From Citrobacter freundii (GTDB lineage Bacteria > Pseudomonadota > Gammaproteobacteria > Enterobacterales > Enterobacteriaceae), in NCBI RefSeq assembly GCF_029717145.1, contig NZ_CP099222.1, positions 2,046,001-2,110,000 of the forward strand: a DNA stretch of 64,000 bases, given 5' to 3'. This document shows positions 52,779 to 61,818 of this stretch, piece by piece (positions within the stretch are counted from its first letter, which is position 1; the number at the start of each line of letters is the position of its first letter). A program made the translations under genes and the position numbers. Under the pieces are notes generated by a model, which worked only from the letters and a program-made list of their open reading frames with translations, was not told where the DNA came from and made no database searches.

Positions 52779-53537
52779 TTAAGCCTGATGTAAAATGGTC
52801 AGTACGCTGCGCAAATCGGAAACCGAGATCTGCCCGGGCGCTGAGGCTTTTTTCACCGCACCAAAGGTCGCCGCAGAACCAAAAACTTCACCCGCCAGTC
52901 GCGAAATTACGCCGGTTTTGGCCATCGACATAGTAATGATTGGGCGGTCGGCGTAGTGCTCCTGCATCTCAAGCGTAGCGCTAAGCAGCGTCAGGACATC
53001 CGTCTTGTTTTGTGGCATCAGCGCAATTTTCGGGATATCTGCGCCCAGTTCCTGCATTTTACGCAGCCGCTGGATAATCTCTTCTGCTGCCGGTGTTTTG
53101 TGGAAATCATGATTCGACATAATCACCAAGACCTGCTTCGCGTGCGCATGCTCGACGGTGGCTTTGACCTGTTCATCGCCGGTGAACAGTTCCAGATCGA
53201 TCATATCCACCAGCCCGCTATCCACCGCCGCACGGTTAAGCGCAATATAGTCTGCAACAGACAGCGCCTGTTCACCGCCTTCTTTGGCGCTGCGGAAGGT
53301 GAAAAGTAGCGGCTTATCGCTCATCACGTCGCGGATCGTGCGGGCCGCTTCCAGCACCGCGTCAATGGAAGAGACATCGGCAAAATGGTCAACACGCCAT
53401 TCCAGGATGTCGAAGTCCGCGTCGCGGTAGGCCAGCGCTTCGGTTTTTACCGTGGCGATGTCTTTACCCATTAACGAAACAATGATCTTCGGCGCACCCT
53501 CGCCAATCACGAGGTTTCTTACGGTTACGGTTTTCAT
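52779..53537 (-). CDS. aroD: 3-dehydroquinate dehydratase, type I
   Basis: Third step of the shikimate pathway: 3-dehydroquinate to 3-dehydroshikimate by a Schiff-base mechanism. It has 252 residues, with catalytic Lys170 (IPKIALMP) and His143 (SNHDFHKT), and Glu46 and Arg48 in LEWRVDHF. It lies 35 bases downstream of ydiB. Confidence 0.98.
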   Translation of the reverse strand: MKTVTVRNLVIGEGAPKIIVSLMGKDIATVKTEALAYRDADFDILEWRVDHFADVSSIDAVLEAARTIRDVMSDKPLLFTFRSAKEGGEQALSVADYIALNRAAVDSGLVDMIDLELFTGDEQVKATVEHAHAKQVLVIMSNHDFHKTPAAEEIIQRLRKMQELGADIPKIALMPQNKTDVLTLLSATLEMQEHYADRPIITMSMAKTGVISRLAGEVFGSAATFGAVKKASAPGQISVSDLRSVLTILHQA

Positions 53538-53572
53538 TGATTACCCTTTAAAAATTCACAGATTGTTGCCCG

Positions 53573-54439
53573 TCAGGCGGCAAACCCCATAACCTGCTTA
53601 ACGTATTCCAGCGGGAAATCTTTCCCGGTCCACAATTTGAACTGCTCAGCACCTTGCCATAACAACATGCCGTAACCATCAATGGTTTTGCAACCGGCAC
53701 GCTGCGCCTGCTGCAGTAACTTGGTCATATGCGGATTGTAGACGCATTCGGTTACCAGCAGATCCGGGCGTAACAGCGATTCATCGCTAACAATGGATTC
53801 GTTTTCCAGTGGTTTCATGCCGACTTTTGTGCCGTTGGTCAAAATGTCTGCGCTGGCCAGAGCCTCGGCGAAGGCCTGTTGGTCTGCCAGATCGATAACG
53901 GTCACCACACAGTCGGTGTTTTCATTCACGCGTTTGGCGAACTCAAGCGCTTTGCTAAAGAAATCATCCTGACGGTTAAACAGTTTAATCTCTTTAATGC
54001 CCTCAATGGCGGCCTGTGCGCCGATCGCGGTCGATGCACCGCCCGCGCCCAACAGTACCATGGTTTTGCCTTTTATATCGAAGCCGCTTTCCTTAATGGC
54101 GCGAATATGGCCGGTGCCGTCGGTGTTGTAGCCACGAAGATAGCCATTGTCATTGACGATGGTATTGATGGCACCGACCAGTTTAGCGGCCGTGGTTAAT
54201 TCATCGACATATTCGCACGCCAGCTGTTTATTGGGCATCGAGACGCCGGTACCGCGCATCTTTAACGCTTTCAACCCTTCAATGGCACCCGCAAAGGTTG
54301 TGTTATCGACTTCAAATGCCATATAGGTAAACGGCAGTCCGGCTTTTTCCAGCGCCTTATTTTGCATTTCTGGCGACAGGCTGTGTCTGATGGGGTAGGC
54401 CATCAGGCCAATCAGTTCATATTTTGCAGTAACATCCAT
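53573..54439 (-). CDS. ydiB: Quinate/shikimate dehydrogenase YdiB
   Basis: NAD(P)-dependent dehydrogenase that reversibly reduces 3-dehydroshikimate or oxidises quinate. It has 288 residues. Substrate residues Lys71 and Asp107 are present, as is the Rossmann motif [16 protein letters not shown] at about 132-147. Placed between aroD and the MFS transporter ydiN; together they could let the cell take up and use quinate or shikimate. Confidence 0.97.
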   Translation of the reverse strand: MDVTAKYELIGLMAYPIRHSLSPEMQNKALEKAGLPFTYMAFEVDNTTFAGAIEGLKALKMRGTGVSMPNKQLACEYVDELTTAAKLVGAINTIVNDNGYLRGYNTDGTGHIRAIKESGFDIKGKTMVLLGAGGASTAIGAQAAIEGIKEIKLFNRQDDFFSKALEFAKRVNENTDCVVTVIDLADQQAFAEALASADILTNGTKVGMKPLENESIVSDESLLRPDLLVTECVYNPHMTKLLQQAQRAGCKTIDGYGMLLWQGAEQFKLWTGKDFPLEYVKQVMGFAA

Positions 54440-54460
54440 TTTTAACTCCTTGTGAACTCT

Positions 54461-55696
54461 TTATTGAAAATAACGTTCGCCCAACCGCACATCGTTTTTG
54501 GGTATATCAAATACGCGGTAGTAACGGATAAAGACGATAATGGCCGTGATAAATGCCAGCAGGGCAAAGACCAGATCGAGCAAAATAATGTATTGCAGGC
54601 CGATGTTAGACAGGTATCCGGTGATCAGCGGGATAATGAAGTTAGCAACGCCGCCCATCATCATATAAACGCTGGTGACTTTGGCTTTGCTCTTCGGGAA
54701 GAACTCCGACATCACCGAGACGCCCAGTTGTAAAATACCGCCAGCGGCAGAGAACCCGATGAGAAATGAGCCTGCGTTACAAACCAGCGGCGAGGGGTAC
54801 AAATAGATAACCGCTGCTGTAATCGTTGCCAGCCCGGCGTTAAAGACGTTGGCCCAGATCGGACGGACTAATTTCTTCAGCAGTGCAGCAAAAATAAACA
54901 CGCAGACCAGGGAACCCATACTGTAGTAAGAGATGGTTTTCAGCGCGTCGGCTTCGGCCATCCCGGCAAAAGCCATGGCGTATTTCGGCATCCACACCAC
55001 GATGACGTAAAAGGTTGAAAATGCGGCCACGCCGAACATCACTGATGCCACACCTTCCAGCCACACCAGCGGCTTACTGTTCATCTGCGGCAGATCTTTC
55101 GCCACGCCTGCGTCCACCACTTGGCTGGGGAAGCGACTCTTGAGCAGCATTAAGGTAATCACCACGAACAGGATGCCCGGGACAATGACGGCATAGCCGT
55201 ACCAGATATGATTCAATAACATGGTGCTGACAACGAGCGGGTAGATCATCTGCCCAAAAGACACCATCGCCTTCACCAGAATAACCGCCGAACCGGACGC
55301 TTTGGGGAAGCACTCCATTAACGCCGGATAGCCACCGGTATCCAGCGCGGAGTTGGCGACGCCCACACAAACCGCCAGAATAAAAGCAATCATCAGATTT
55401 GGGCTGGCGGGAATACCGAAGAAGAACAGCATATAAAGAATGACGCCTAACAGGATAATGGCCCGACGACCAAATTTATCGGAGAGTACGCCAAAGAATA
55501 AAATACTGACCAGACGGCCCAATCCGATACCGGAAATTAAATAGGCAATCCCCGCATTGTCGGTGGAAAACTTCTCTGCCAGGGAAGTCATGTTTTGTGC
55601 CAGCGTAATGACACTAATGCCATGCAGGAAATAACTGAGATAAATACAGGTTATTGCCAGAAGAAATGGCGTATTAAAAGCCTTGCTCTGAGACAT
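54461..55696 (-). CDS. ydiN: MFS transporter YdiN
   Basis: Major facilitator with 12 expected membrane helices, 411 residues. The MFS loop motif is GRLVSILFFGVLSDKFGRR near 72-90. The substrate is unproven; proximity to ydiB suggests a shikimate- or quinate-type aromatic precursor. ATG 55694-55696 has CAAGGAG upstream; the longer frame to 55738 has no ribosome site. Paralogous to ydiM, the next gene upstream. Confidence 0.92.
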   Translation of the reverse strand: MSQSKAFNTPFLLAITCIYLSYFLHGISVITLAQNMTSLAEKFSTDNAGIAYLISGIGLGRLVSILFFGVLSDKFGRRAIILLGVILYMLFFFGIPASPNLMIAFILAVCVGVANSALDTGGYPALMECFPKASGSAVILVKAMVSFGQMIYPLVVSTMLLNHIWYGYAVIVPGILFVVITLMLLKSRFPSQVVDAGVAKDLPQMNSKPLVWLEGVASVMFGVAAFSTFYVIVVWMPKYAMAFAGMAEADALKTISYYSMGSLVCVFIFAALLKKLVRPIWANVFNAGLATITAAVIYLYPSPLVCNAGSFLIGFSAAGGILQLGVSVMSEFFPKSKAKVTSVYMMMGGVANFIIPLITGYLSNIGLQYIILLDLVFALLAFITAIIVFIRYYRVFDIPKNDVRLGERYFQ

Positions 55697-55935
55697 TTCG
55701 CATAACTCCTTGCAGATTTTAATAGGGTTCATTTTCATCGTGATAATATTGATTGCGATGATGATGTCATTACTATACCGAGTGACGGATGCTGTACCTA
55801 CATAGCATGACGCTTAAGTGACCAGGTATATTGCATAGCAAAGTGTGAAATTAATTCTTCCTGTTGCCGTTTTGCTGTTGTTTTAAATAGTCCGCAAATT
55901 ATTTTGCAGACGGGGGGAACAATATTGCATCCGTG

Positions 55936-57147
55936 CTATTCGGCGAGTGGCGCCATTTTTAATGGATACTTTGTCGCCATGCGGCTGCGATAACCAATGA
56001 ACAGTGCCAGCAAGAAGCCGATGGCAGCCATGCCGGTATCAAACCACATGATATGGGCAATGCTGGATTGTGAGAGTTTTGCCGTAATCAAGGGAATGGT
56101 GAAAGTGGCAATACTGCCCGCACTGTAATAGATCCCGGTGGCTTTACCCTTGGCATGCGGGAAGCGCGCCGCCATCAGCGTTAGCCCGATTTGCACCACG
56201 CCGCCAGCAGATGAAAAACCGATGACAAAAGCAAACGCGATCACCACCGTTGGTGTAGGGTGCAGGCAGACCGCCAGCAGAGCAATAAACGAGATGAAGG
56301 TGTAAAGCATTAACAGCGTCGGTGCGCGTTCGGCCTTCCTCGCCAGCGGGGCGGTGATCAGCACGCACAGTAGCGAACCGCACGTGTAAACGCTCAACAG
56401 CTTGATGGATAACGTATAGGACATGCCAGCGACAAACTGACCGTACTGAGCCAGCCACTGGCTCACCAGGTAAAAGGTGGCCATTGAGATGTAGCCGTAC
56501 AGGGTGTAGCTGCCAAGATCGATCAGGGAACAACGATGCGTAGCCATCGTTGTTTCGGGTGCTTCCTTGACGGTGGGTTGGCGTCCCGGATGCGCAGGAA
56601 ATCGGCAGCGAAATAAAAATATGCCGTTGGAAATCATGATGCCTGCCGCCAGCAGGAAGGACCAGCCAAACCAACATTCACCCCACACCAACAGACTGAT
56701 GAACATCGGCAACAGGAACTGGCCGCTGGAGACAAAGGCTTTAATCAGAATATTCGCGGTGCTGGGTGTGCGGGGAAATGCCTCCATCAGGCTGGGGTAA
56801 GTTCCCGCATCGAGAAAACTGTTCGCCATCCCGGCTAAAAAACCAAACGCGTAGGCAATGTAAATATTGTGCGTATTGATAATACCCACGAAGAAACAGA
56901 GATAGCAGGTCATGCCGAGCAGGATAAACGGCCTGCGCCCATAGCGATCGGAGAGTAAACCCGCCAGTAATAAGACGCTTAATCGACCAATGCCGAGAGA
57001 AGAAATGACAATCGACACGCCTGCCGCATTGGTTTGCCACTGTTGTTCCAGTGAGGACATATTGAGGCTCATCAAAATGACCCCCATACCGTGTACCAGA
57101 TAATTAAGGTACAGCCCTATCGCAGTGGAGAAATAGGTATTTTTCAT
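55936..57147 (-). CDS. ydiM: MFS transporter YdiM
   Basis: Second major facilitator, 403 residues, clearly similar to YdiN (LNYLVHGMGVILMSLNMSSL against the YdiN N-terminus, GRLSVLLLAGLLSDRYGRRP as the loop motif). Substrate unknown. The start at 57147 has only a weak ribosome site. The 239-base gap to ydiN gives room for a separate promoter. Confidence 0.92.
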   Translation of the reverse strand: MKNTYFSTAIGLYLNYLVHGMGVILMSLNMSSLEQQWQTNAAGVSIVISSLGIGRLSVLLLAGLLSDRYGRRPFILLGMTCYLCFFVGIINTHNIYIAYAFGFLAGMANSFLDAGTYPSLMEAFPRTPSTANILIKAFVSSGQFLLPMFISLLVWGECWFGWSFLLAAGIMISNGIFLFRCRFPAHPGRQPTVKEAPETTMATHRCSLIDLGSYTLYGYISMATFYLVSQWLAQYGQFVAGMSYTLSIKLLSVYTCGSLLCVLITAPLARKAERAPTLLMLYTFISFIALLAVCLHPTPTVVIAFAFVIGFSSAGGVVQIGLTLMAARFPHAKGKATGIYYSAGSIATFTIPLITAKLSQSSIAHIMWFDTGMAAIGFLLALFIGYRSRMATKYPLKMAPLAE

Positions 57148-57194
57148 AATGTGTTACTCAGCGAAGAGGCTAAAGGGTGTGGCGTCGCGGTTTC

Positions 57195-57551
57195 CTAGCA
57201 CAAACGCTCGAGGTCATGGGCAAAAAGTTCAACTGCCGTCGATTGATAAATTTTCCAGTCGAGGAAATTATCGTTGTGATACACCGCCTGAAAAGACATC
57301 AGGTCGGGGAAAAAACGCATCGTATTATTACCAATACGATTGTTGATTTTTTCGATGATGGCATTAATTCGCAATTTGCGCTTTGCTTTCATTTCTGCAC
57401 AGCGCTGCACAATGATCTCTGGTATATCACGATCACCATTTTCCCATTGTTGCCAGGCGGTAACATTGCCATCACCTGCAATATAAATCGCACTTTCTTC
57501 AATCGATAGCGCAAAAAGGTGGCGGAATGCCTGCAATTCGAATGCGTTCAT
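57195..57551 (-). CDS. ydiL: Conserved protein YdiL (HTH-like)
   Basis: 118 residues; E. coli YdiL has a Cro/C1-like helix-turn-helix fold. The N-terminal half differs noticeably from E. coli as I recall it, while IIEKINNRIGNNTMRFFPDL and the C-terminus HDLERLC are the same. A second ATG one codon earlier (57552-57554) is possible. It lies 47 bases before ydiM on the same strand and could regulate it. Confidence 0.88.
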   Translation of the reverse strand: MNAFELQAFRHLFALSIEESAIYIAGDGNVTAWQQWENGDRDIPEIIVQRCAEMKAKRKLRINAIIEKINNRIGNNTMRFFPDLMSFQAVYHNDNFLDWKIYQSTAVELFAHDLERLC

Positions 57552-57823
57552 CATGTCATCACTTAATAAAAACGGTGGAGTAGTAATAACATTACTGCGA
57601 ATATTTCAACTTGAAGAGAGTCACAGTATCTTGTGCAATATTATTTGTTATTAATCTGTGAATACGACGGGGATTGACCTTTCAGGTCGCGAGTAAATCA
57701 CCCCTTGCGGCCGATCACATTAACTAAATAACATAATTCCACTGGCTATTTCCGCAATTGTTCACATTGTCGCGCCTCTCGATACTTGTCAGAGCAATGG
57801 TTGATGGAGAGAGGGGAGTTACA

Positions 57824-60199
57824 ATGATGAGTATTTACAAGGATGCAAAACGGTCGGTGCACGAACGCGTGGCTGATTTGCTGGCGCGCATGACACCTGA
57901 AGATAAGTTCGCGCAAATGCATGCTTACTGGTTGGTGCTATCTGAAAAGGGCGACCACCGGGAACGCAGCGACATGAGTGACGAGTTTGCCGGTGTGAGC
58001 GGTCAGGCGGCACTCACCGAGCGACTGAGAATGGGTGTTGGACAGATTACGCGCCCGCTGGGTACCCATATCGTTGAGGCAAAAACGGGCGTGCGGGCGG
58101 CGAATCGTTTACAAAAGATGTTAGTGGAAGAGACGCGACTGGGCATTCCCGCGCTGTTTCATGAGGAGTGCCTGGTGGGGTTGTTATGTAAAGATGCCAC
58201 CCTGTTTCCCTCGTCGCTGAACTACGGTTCAACCTGGGATCCTGAACTGGTCAAGCGTGCCGCCAGGCAGATTGGCCTGGAGGCGCGTTCAACCGGATGC
58301 CGCCAGGGGCTGGCACCGGTGCTGGATGTCTCACGCGATGTCCGCTGGGGTAGGACGGAAGAAACCTTTGGTGAAGATCCATGGCTAGTGGGGGTGATGG
58401 CCTGTGCCTATGTGCAGGGCTTACAGGGCGAAAAACGCGATGTGCTGGCGACGCTGAAGCATTATGTCGGGCATTCGTTCAGCGAAGGTGCGCGCAACCA
58501 TGCGCCGGTGCATCTGGGATTCTGTGAGCTTAACGATACCTTCCTGCTGCCGTTCGAGATGGCAGTTAAATTAGCCAATGCCGGATCGGTAATGCCTGCC
58601 TATCATGATATTGATAACCAGCCGGGGCACAGTGACAATTATCTGTTAACCACCGTTTTGCGCGAGCAATGGGGATTTGATGGGATTATTGTGGCGGATT
58701 ACGGTGGTGTGAGTTTGCTGCATCAGCATCATGGCGTGTCGCATGATGCTGCGCAATCTGCAGCGCTGGCCTTTAATGCCGGGTTGGACGTTGAGTTGCC
58801 GAAAGACGACTGCGCCCGCCATTTAGCTACGGCGGTTGAGCGTCGACTGATGACCATGACCAAAGTCGATGAGATTGTCTCCCGCATCCTGACGGAGAAA
58901 TTCCGTCTTGGCCTGTTCGAACAGCCGTATACCGATGTGTCCGCGATTGACCTACAGTCCGATGAGGCACGCAAGGCAGCGCGTGATGTTGCCACTAGCT
59001 CGATAACGCTACTGGAAAATAACGGTATTTTGCCGCTGCAGGGCAGACCGCGCGTTGCGGTGATCGGCCCCACGGCGGACGATCCGCTGGCGCTGCTCAG
59101 TGGTTACAGCTTCCCGGTACATCTGATCATCAGCGATATGGCCGACAGCGCCGTGCAGGTGACGACCCCGCTGTCCGCGCTGCGCCACTATTTGGGCGAT
59201 GACCATATCGACTATGCGAAGGGCTGTCATATCATAGAGAAACGGTTGGCGGGCGCACCGGTGTTTCCCGGTGACAGCAGTGGCAAACTGATGCAGTCCT
59301 CCCCGGTCTCCACTGACCAACGTTTGATTCCTGAAGCGGTTGCCGTCGCCCGTCGCAACGATGTGGTGGTGGTCTGTGTCGGCGATCTGGCCGGACTTTT
59401 CCAGAGCGGCACGGTGGGAGAAGGCTCGGATACAGACAGCCTCACTCTGCCGGGTGTACAGCAACAACTACTGGAGGCTCTGGTGGCGACGGGTAAACCG
59501 GTTGTTGTGGTGATGACAGGCGGTAGGCCATACAACCTGCAGGGGCTGGAGGACCATGTCGCCGGGCTGTTAGGGGCCTGGGCGCCGGGTCAGGAAGGTG
59601 GCTGGGCTATTGCCGATGTGCTGACCGGACGGGCTGAGCCGCTGGGCAGGCTGGTGGTTAGCGTGCCGAAAAGCGCAGGTGCTATGCCCTATTACTACAA
59701 TCACAAACTGAAAAGCGGCGGAACGCCGTTTGCGTTCCACTTTGGATCCCGCTATCCCTTCGGCTACGGCAAAGGCTGGACCGAGTTTGCCTGTGAGGAG
59801 GTAGCAGCGCTGGCGAAGGATGTCCCGGTGGAAGGCGAGATTGCTTTGCAGGTAAGGTTAAGTAACCGTGGCGAGCGCAGGGGAAGTGAAGTGGTGCAGG
59901 TGTATGTCCACGATAAAGTGGCCTCGATGGTACGCCCCGTTAAAGAGCTGAAAGCGTTTCAGCGCCTCACGCTGGAGCCCGGTGCACGCGCGACGCTGAC
60001 CTTTTATGTGCCGGTGGATATGCTCAACTTCACCCGCAGGGATGGCAAACGGGTGGTTGAACCTGGCGAGTTCGACCTGATGGTCGGGAATTCATCTGCG
60101 AACATCTGGGCGAGCACGACGGTCAATGTGGTTGGTACGCTACAGATTATGCCGAAGAATTGGCAGATGATGAGCCGCTGCGTGGTGAGCTGCGAGTAA
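57824..60199 (+). CDS. GH3 family beta-glucosidase/beta-xylosidase
   Basis: Glycoside hydrolase family 3 enzyme of 791 residues. Domain order: N-terminal barrel (to about 340) with KHYVGHSFSEGARNHAPVHL and the nucleophile Asp in GFDGIIVADYGGVSLLH near 290; a sandwich domain with TSSITLLENNGILPLQ and GEGSDTDSLTLPGVQQQL; and a C-terminal fibronectin III-like domain (VSVP, GYGKGWTEF, VYVHDK). There is no signal peptide, so it should act in the cytoplasm on an imported oligosaccharide or glycoside. GAGGGGAG precedes a double ATG (57824 or 57827). No transporter or regulator is adjacent. E. coli K-12 has no gene here between ydiL and rprA. Confidence 0.88.
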   Translation: MMSIYKDAKRSVHERVADLLARMTPEDKFAQMHAYWLVLSEKGDHRERSDMSDEFAGVSGQAALTERLRMGVGQITRPLGTHIVEAKTGVRAANRLQKMLVEETRLGIPALFHEECLVGLLCKDATLFPSSLNYGSTWDPELVKRAARQIGLEARSTGCRQGLAPVLDVSRDVRWGRTEETFGEDPWLVGVMACAYVQGLQGEKRDVLATLKHYVGHSFSEGARNHAPVHLGFCELNDTFLLPFEMAVKLANAGSVMPAYHDIDNQPGHSDNYLLTTVLREQWGFDGIIVADYGGVSLLHQHHGVSHDAAQSAALAFNAGLDVELPKDDCARHLATAVERRLMTMTKVDEIVSRILTEKFRLGLFEQPYTDVSAIDLQSDEARKAARDVATSSITLLENNGILPLQGRPRVAVIGPTADDPLALLSGYSFPVHLIISDMADSAVQVTTPLSALRHYLGDDHIDYAKGCHIIEKRLAGAPVFPGDSSGKLMQSSPVSTDQRLIPEAVAVARRNDVVVVCVGDLAGLFQSGTVGEGSDTDSLTLPGVQQQLLEALVATGKPVVVVMTGGRPYNLQGLEDHVAGLLGAWAPGQEGGWAIADVLTGRAEPLGRLVVSVPKSAGAMPYYYNHKLKSGGTPFAFHFGSRYPFGYGKGWTEFACEEVAALAKDVPVEGEIALQVRLSNRGERRGSEVVQVYVHDKVASMVRPVKELKAFQRLTLEPGARATLTFYVPVDMLNFTRRDGKRVVEPGEFDLMVGNSSANIWASTTVNVVGTLQIMPKNWQMMSRCVVSCE

Positions 60200-60204
60200 A
60201 TGTT

Positions 60205-60310
60205 AAAAAAAAGCCCATCGTGGGAGATGGGCAAAGACTACACACAGCAATTCGTTGTTTCACTCAGGGGATTTCCATGCTTATAAATCAATGTGTTGAT
60301 CTAAAGCCTT
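60205..60310 (-). ncRNA. rprA: Small regulatory RNA RprA
   Basis: The minus strand matches E. coli RprA through its key parts: GATTTATAAGCATGGAAATC followed by CCCTGAGTGAAACAACGAAT (the rpoS-pairing region), GCTGTGTGTAGTCTTTGCCC and the terminator stem GCCCATC/GATGGGC with eight T. Hfq-dependent RprA frees the rpoS leader and raises RpoS translation; it also targets csgD and others. Position between ydiL and ydiK is the E. coli one. It is 106 nt by alignment of the 5' end. Convergent with the GH3 gene, whose stop is 5 bases from the RprA 3' end. Confidence 0.95.
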
Positions 60311-60345
60311 GAGACAATAGTAGGCATGTCGATTTTTCACGTCGA

Positions 60346-60359
60346 TCAGATTCATCTCA
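60346..60359 (-). promoter_or_regulatory. Candidate RcsB site upstream of rprA
   Basis: The minus strand reads TGAGATGAATCTGA, resembling RcsB boxes, 36 to 49 bases before the RprA 5' end. E. coli rprA is strongly activated by RcsB. Confidence 0.6.
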
Positions 60360-60465
60360 ATAGTTTAAAAACTGTAAAGAAATTGCGACACAAATGAGGG
60401 TTTTAAGGCAGGAGGCGTGGGATTGGGGCAATGAGTGCTGAAGCATCAATAAGCAGCGTTAAACA

Positions 60466-60488
60466 ATCAGGCGGCGATGCCGCCTGAT
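60466..60488 (-). terminator. Terminator of ydiK
   Basis: A perfect 10-bp stem (60466-60475 with 60479-60488) with a 3-base loop, followed on the minus strand by TGTTT. It lies 7 bases after the ydiK stop. Confidence 0.7.
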
Positions 60489-60495
60489 GTCAGGG

Positions 60496-61605
60496 TTATT
60501 TGTTGTTTTCGATTTCAGCGATTTCTTCGAGGATTTCGTCCGGATCGTTACCTGGAGCCGGGGCTTCGTTCACCCAAGCGGAGAACAGACGCCAGGATAC
60601 CGCCAGGACCACTGGGCCGATAAACAAGCCAATCATGCCGAAGGCAATTAACCCGCCGATGACACCCGACAGGATGAGGATCAGAGGTAAATCGGCGCCC
60701 ATACGAATCAGCATCGGGCGGATTACGTTATCCAGCGTGCCGACCACGGCACTCCAGACCAGCAGCACCGTGCCCCAGGTGGAGTCCCCCGTCCAGTACA
60801 GCCAGATAATGGCCGGGATCAGCACCGGTAGAGGACCCAACTGCACCAGGCAGGACAGGATCATCAACACCGCCAGCAGCGTGGCGTACGGCACACCCGT
60901 TACCGCCAGACCAATACCCCCGAGAACGGCCTGCACCAGTGCGGTGACGACCACACCCAATGCCACCGCGCGGATCGCTTGTGCCGCCAGCAAAATAGCA
61001 GCATCACCACGCTTAGAAGCCAGGCGACAGGCGAAGTGCCGAATCCCTAATGCCACCTGCTCGCCGCGCCAGTAGAGCAGGGCGCTGAACAGCAGCATCA
61101 GGCCACAGTGCATCATAAAGCGACCAATATGCGCGGCCTGACCAACAAACCAGGTCGTTGTGGAACCGATATAAGGACGCACTTTGGCCATAATTGCCGC
61201 GCCGCCCATATCCAGCAGGCTGTGCCATGCGCCATAAATTTTGGCGCCCACTAATGGAATACTGTTCAGCCACTCCAGGTCCGGCAACGTCATATCGCCC
61301 GCGGTTACGGCATGGATCAACGGTCCGCTGCCATCAACAATACTGTTGACCAATAGCGCGATGGGAATGATAAACAAAAGGACCAGCAGCAGGGTCATTA
61401 CCAGCACGGCCAGAGAACGGCGTCCCCATAACAATTTCTGTATGCGTAGCAAGATAGGCCAGGTCGCAATGACCACGGTTCCAGCCCACGCAAAACCAAG
61501 GATAAAGGGCTGCACTATCCACAAACAGGCCACAATCAGGATGGCTAAAAACAGCACCGAGAGCAGCACTTGTGCGATATCCCTGGGCTGACGGAAATTT
61601 ACCAT
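60496..61605 (-). CDS. ydiK: AI-2E family transporter YdiK
   Basis: Inner membrane protein of the AI-2 exporter/UPF0118 family, 369 residues with about seven or eight hydrophobic segments. Conserved segments are FAWAGTVVIATWP, GVPYATLLAVLMILSCLVQLGPL and GVIGGLIAFGMIGLFIGPVVLAV. Substrate unknown; in E. coli ydiK belongs to the PurR regulon, but I could not confirm a PurR box. The C-terminus is acidic. Divergent from ydiJ. Confidence 0.93.
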   Translation of the reverse strand: MVNFRQPRDIAQVLLSVLFLAILIVACLWIVQPFILGFAWAGTVVIATWPILLRIQKLLWGRRSLAVLVMTLLLVLLFIIPIALLVNSIVDGSGPLIHAVTAGDMTLPDLEWLNSIPLVGAKIYGAWHSLLDMGGAAIMAKVRPYIGSTTTWFVGQAAHIGRFMMHCGLMLLFSALLYWRGEQVALGIRHFACRLASKRGDAAILLAAQAIRAVALGVVVTALVQAVLGGIGLAVTGVPYATLLAVLMILSCLVQLGPLPVLIPAIIWLYWTGDSTWGTVLLVWSAVVGTLDNVIRPMLIRMGADLPLILILSGVIGGLIAFGMIGLFIGPVVLAVSWRLFSAWVNEAPAPGNDPDEILEEIAEIENNK

Positions 61606-61818
61606 AAATACTTTTTCACCTTTTCTGTACGTCAGGACGTTGACGCGACGTGAACGCTAAAACCCCACCCTATAATGATGAGCAATTTCAGCGGTTTTTA
61701 ACAGGCAGATTCTGCCTTTAAATCTGCCGGGCGTATTAGAAAAAAATGTGATACAACAAACAAAGCAACACGCAAACGATTAAATTCACAACACAGACCG
61801 CAGGAAAGGGTCACTATA

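Noticed and set aside
57149-57509. Plus-strand frames opposite ydiL
   Set aside because: Antisense to a conserved gene, no domain or ribosome site.
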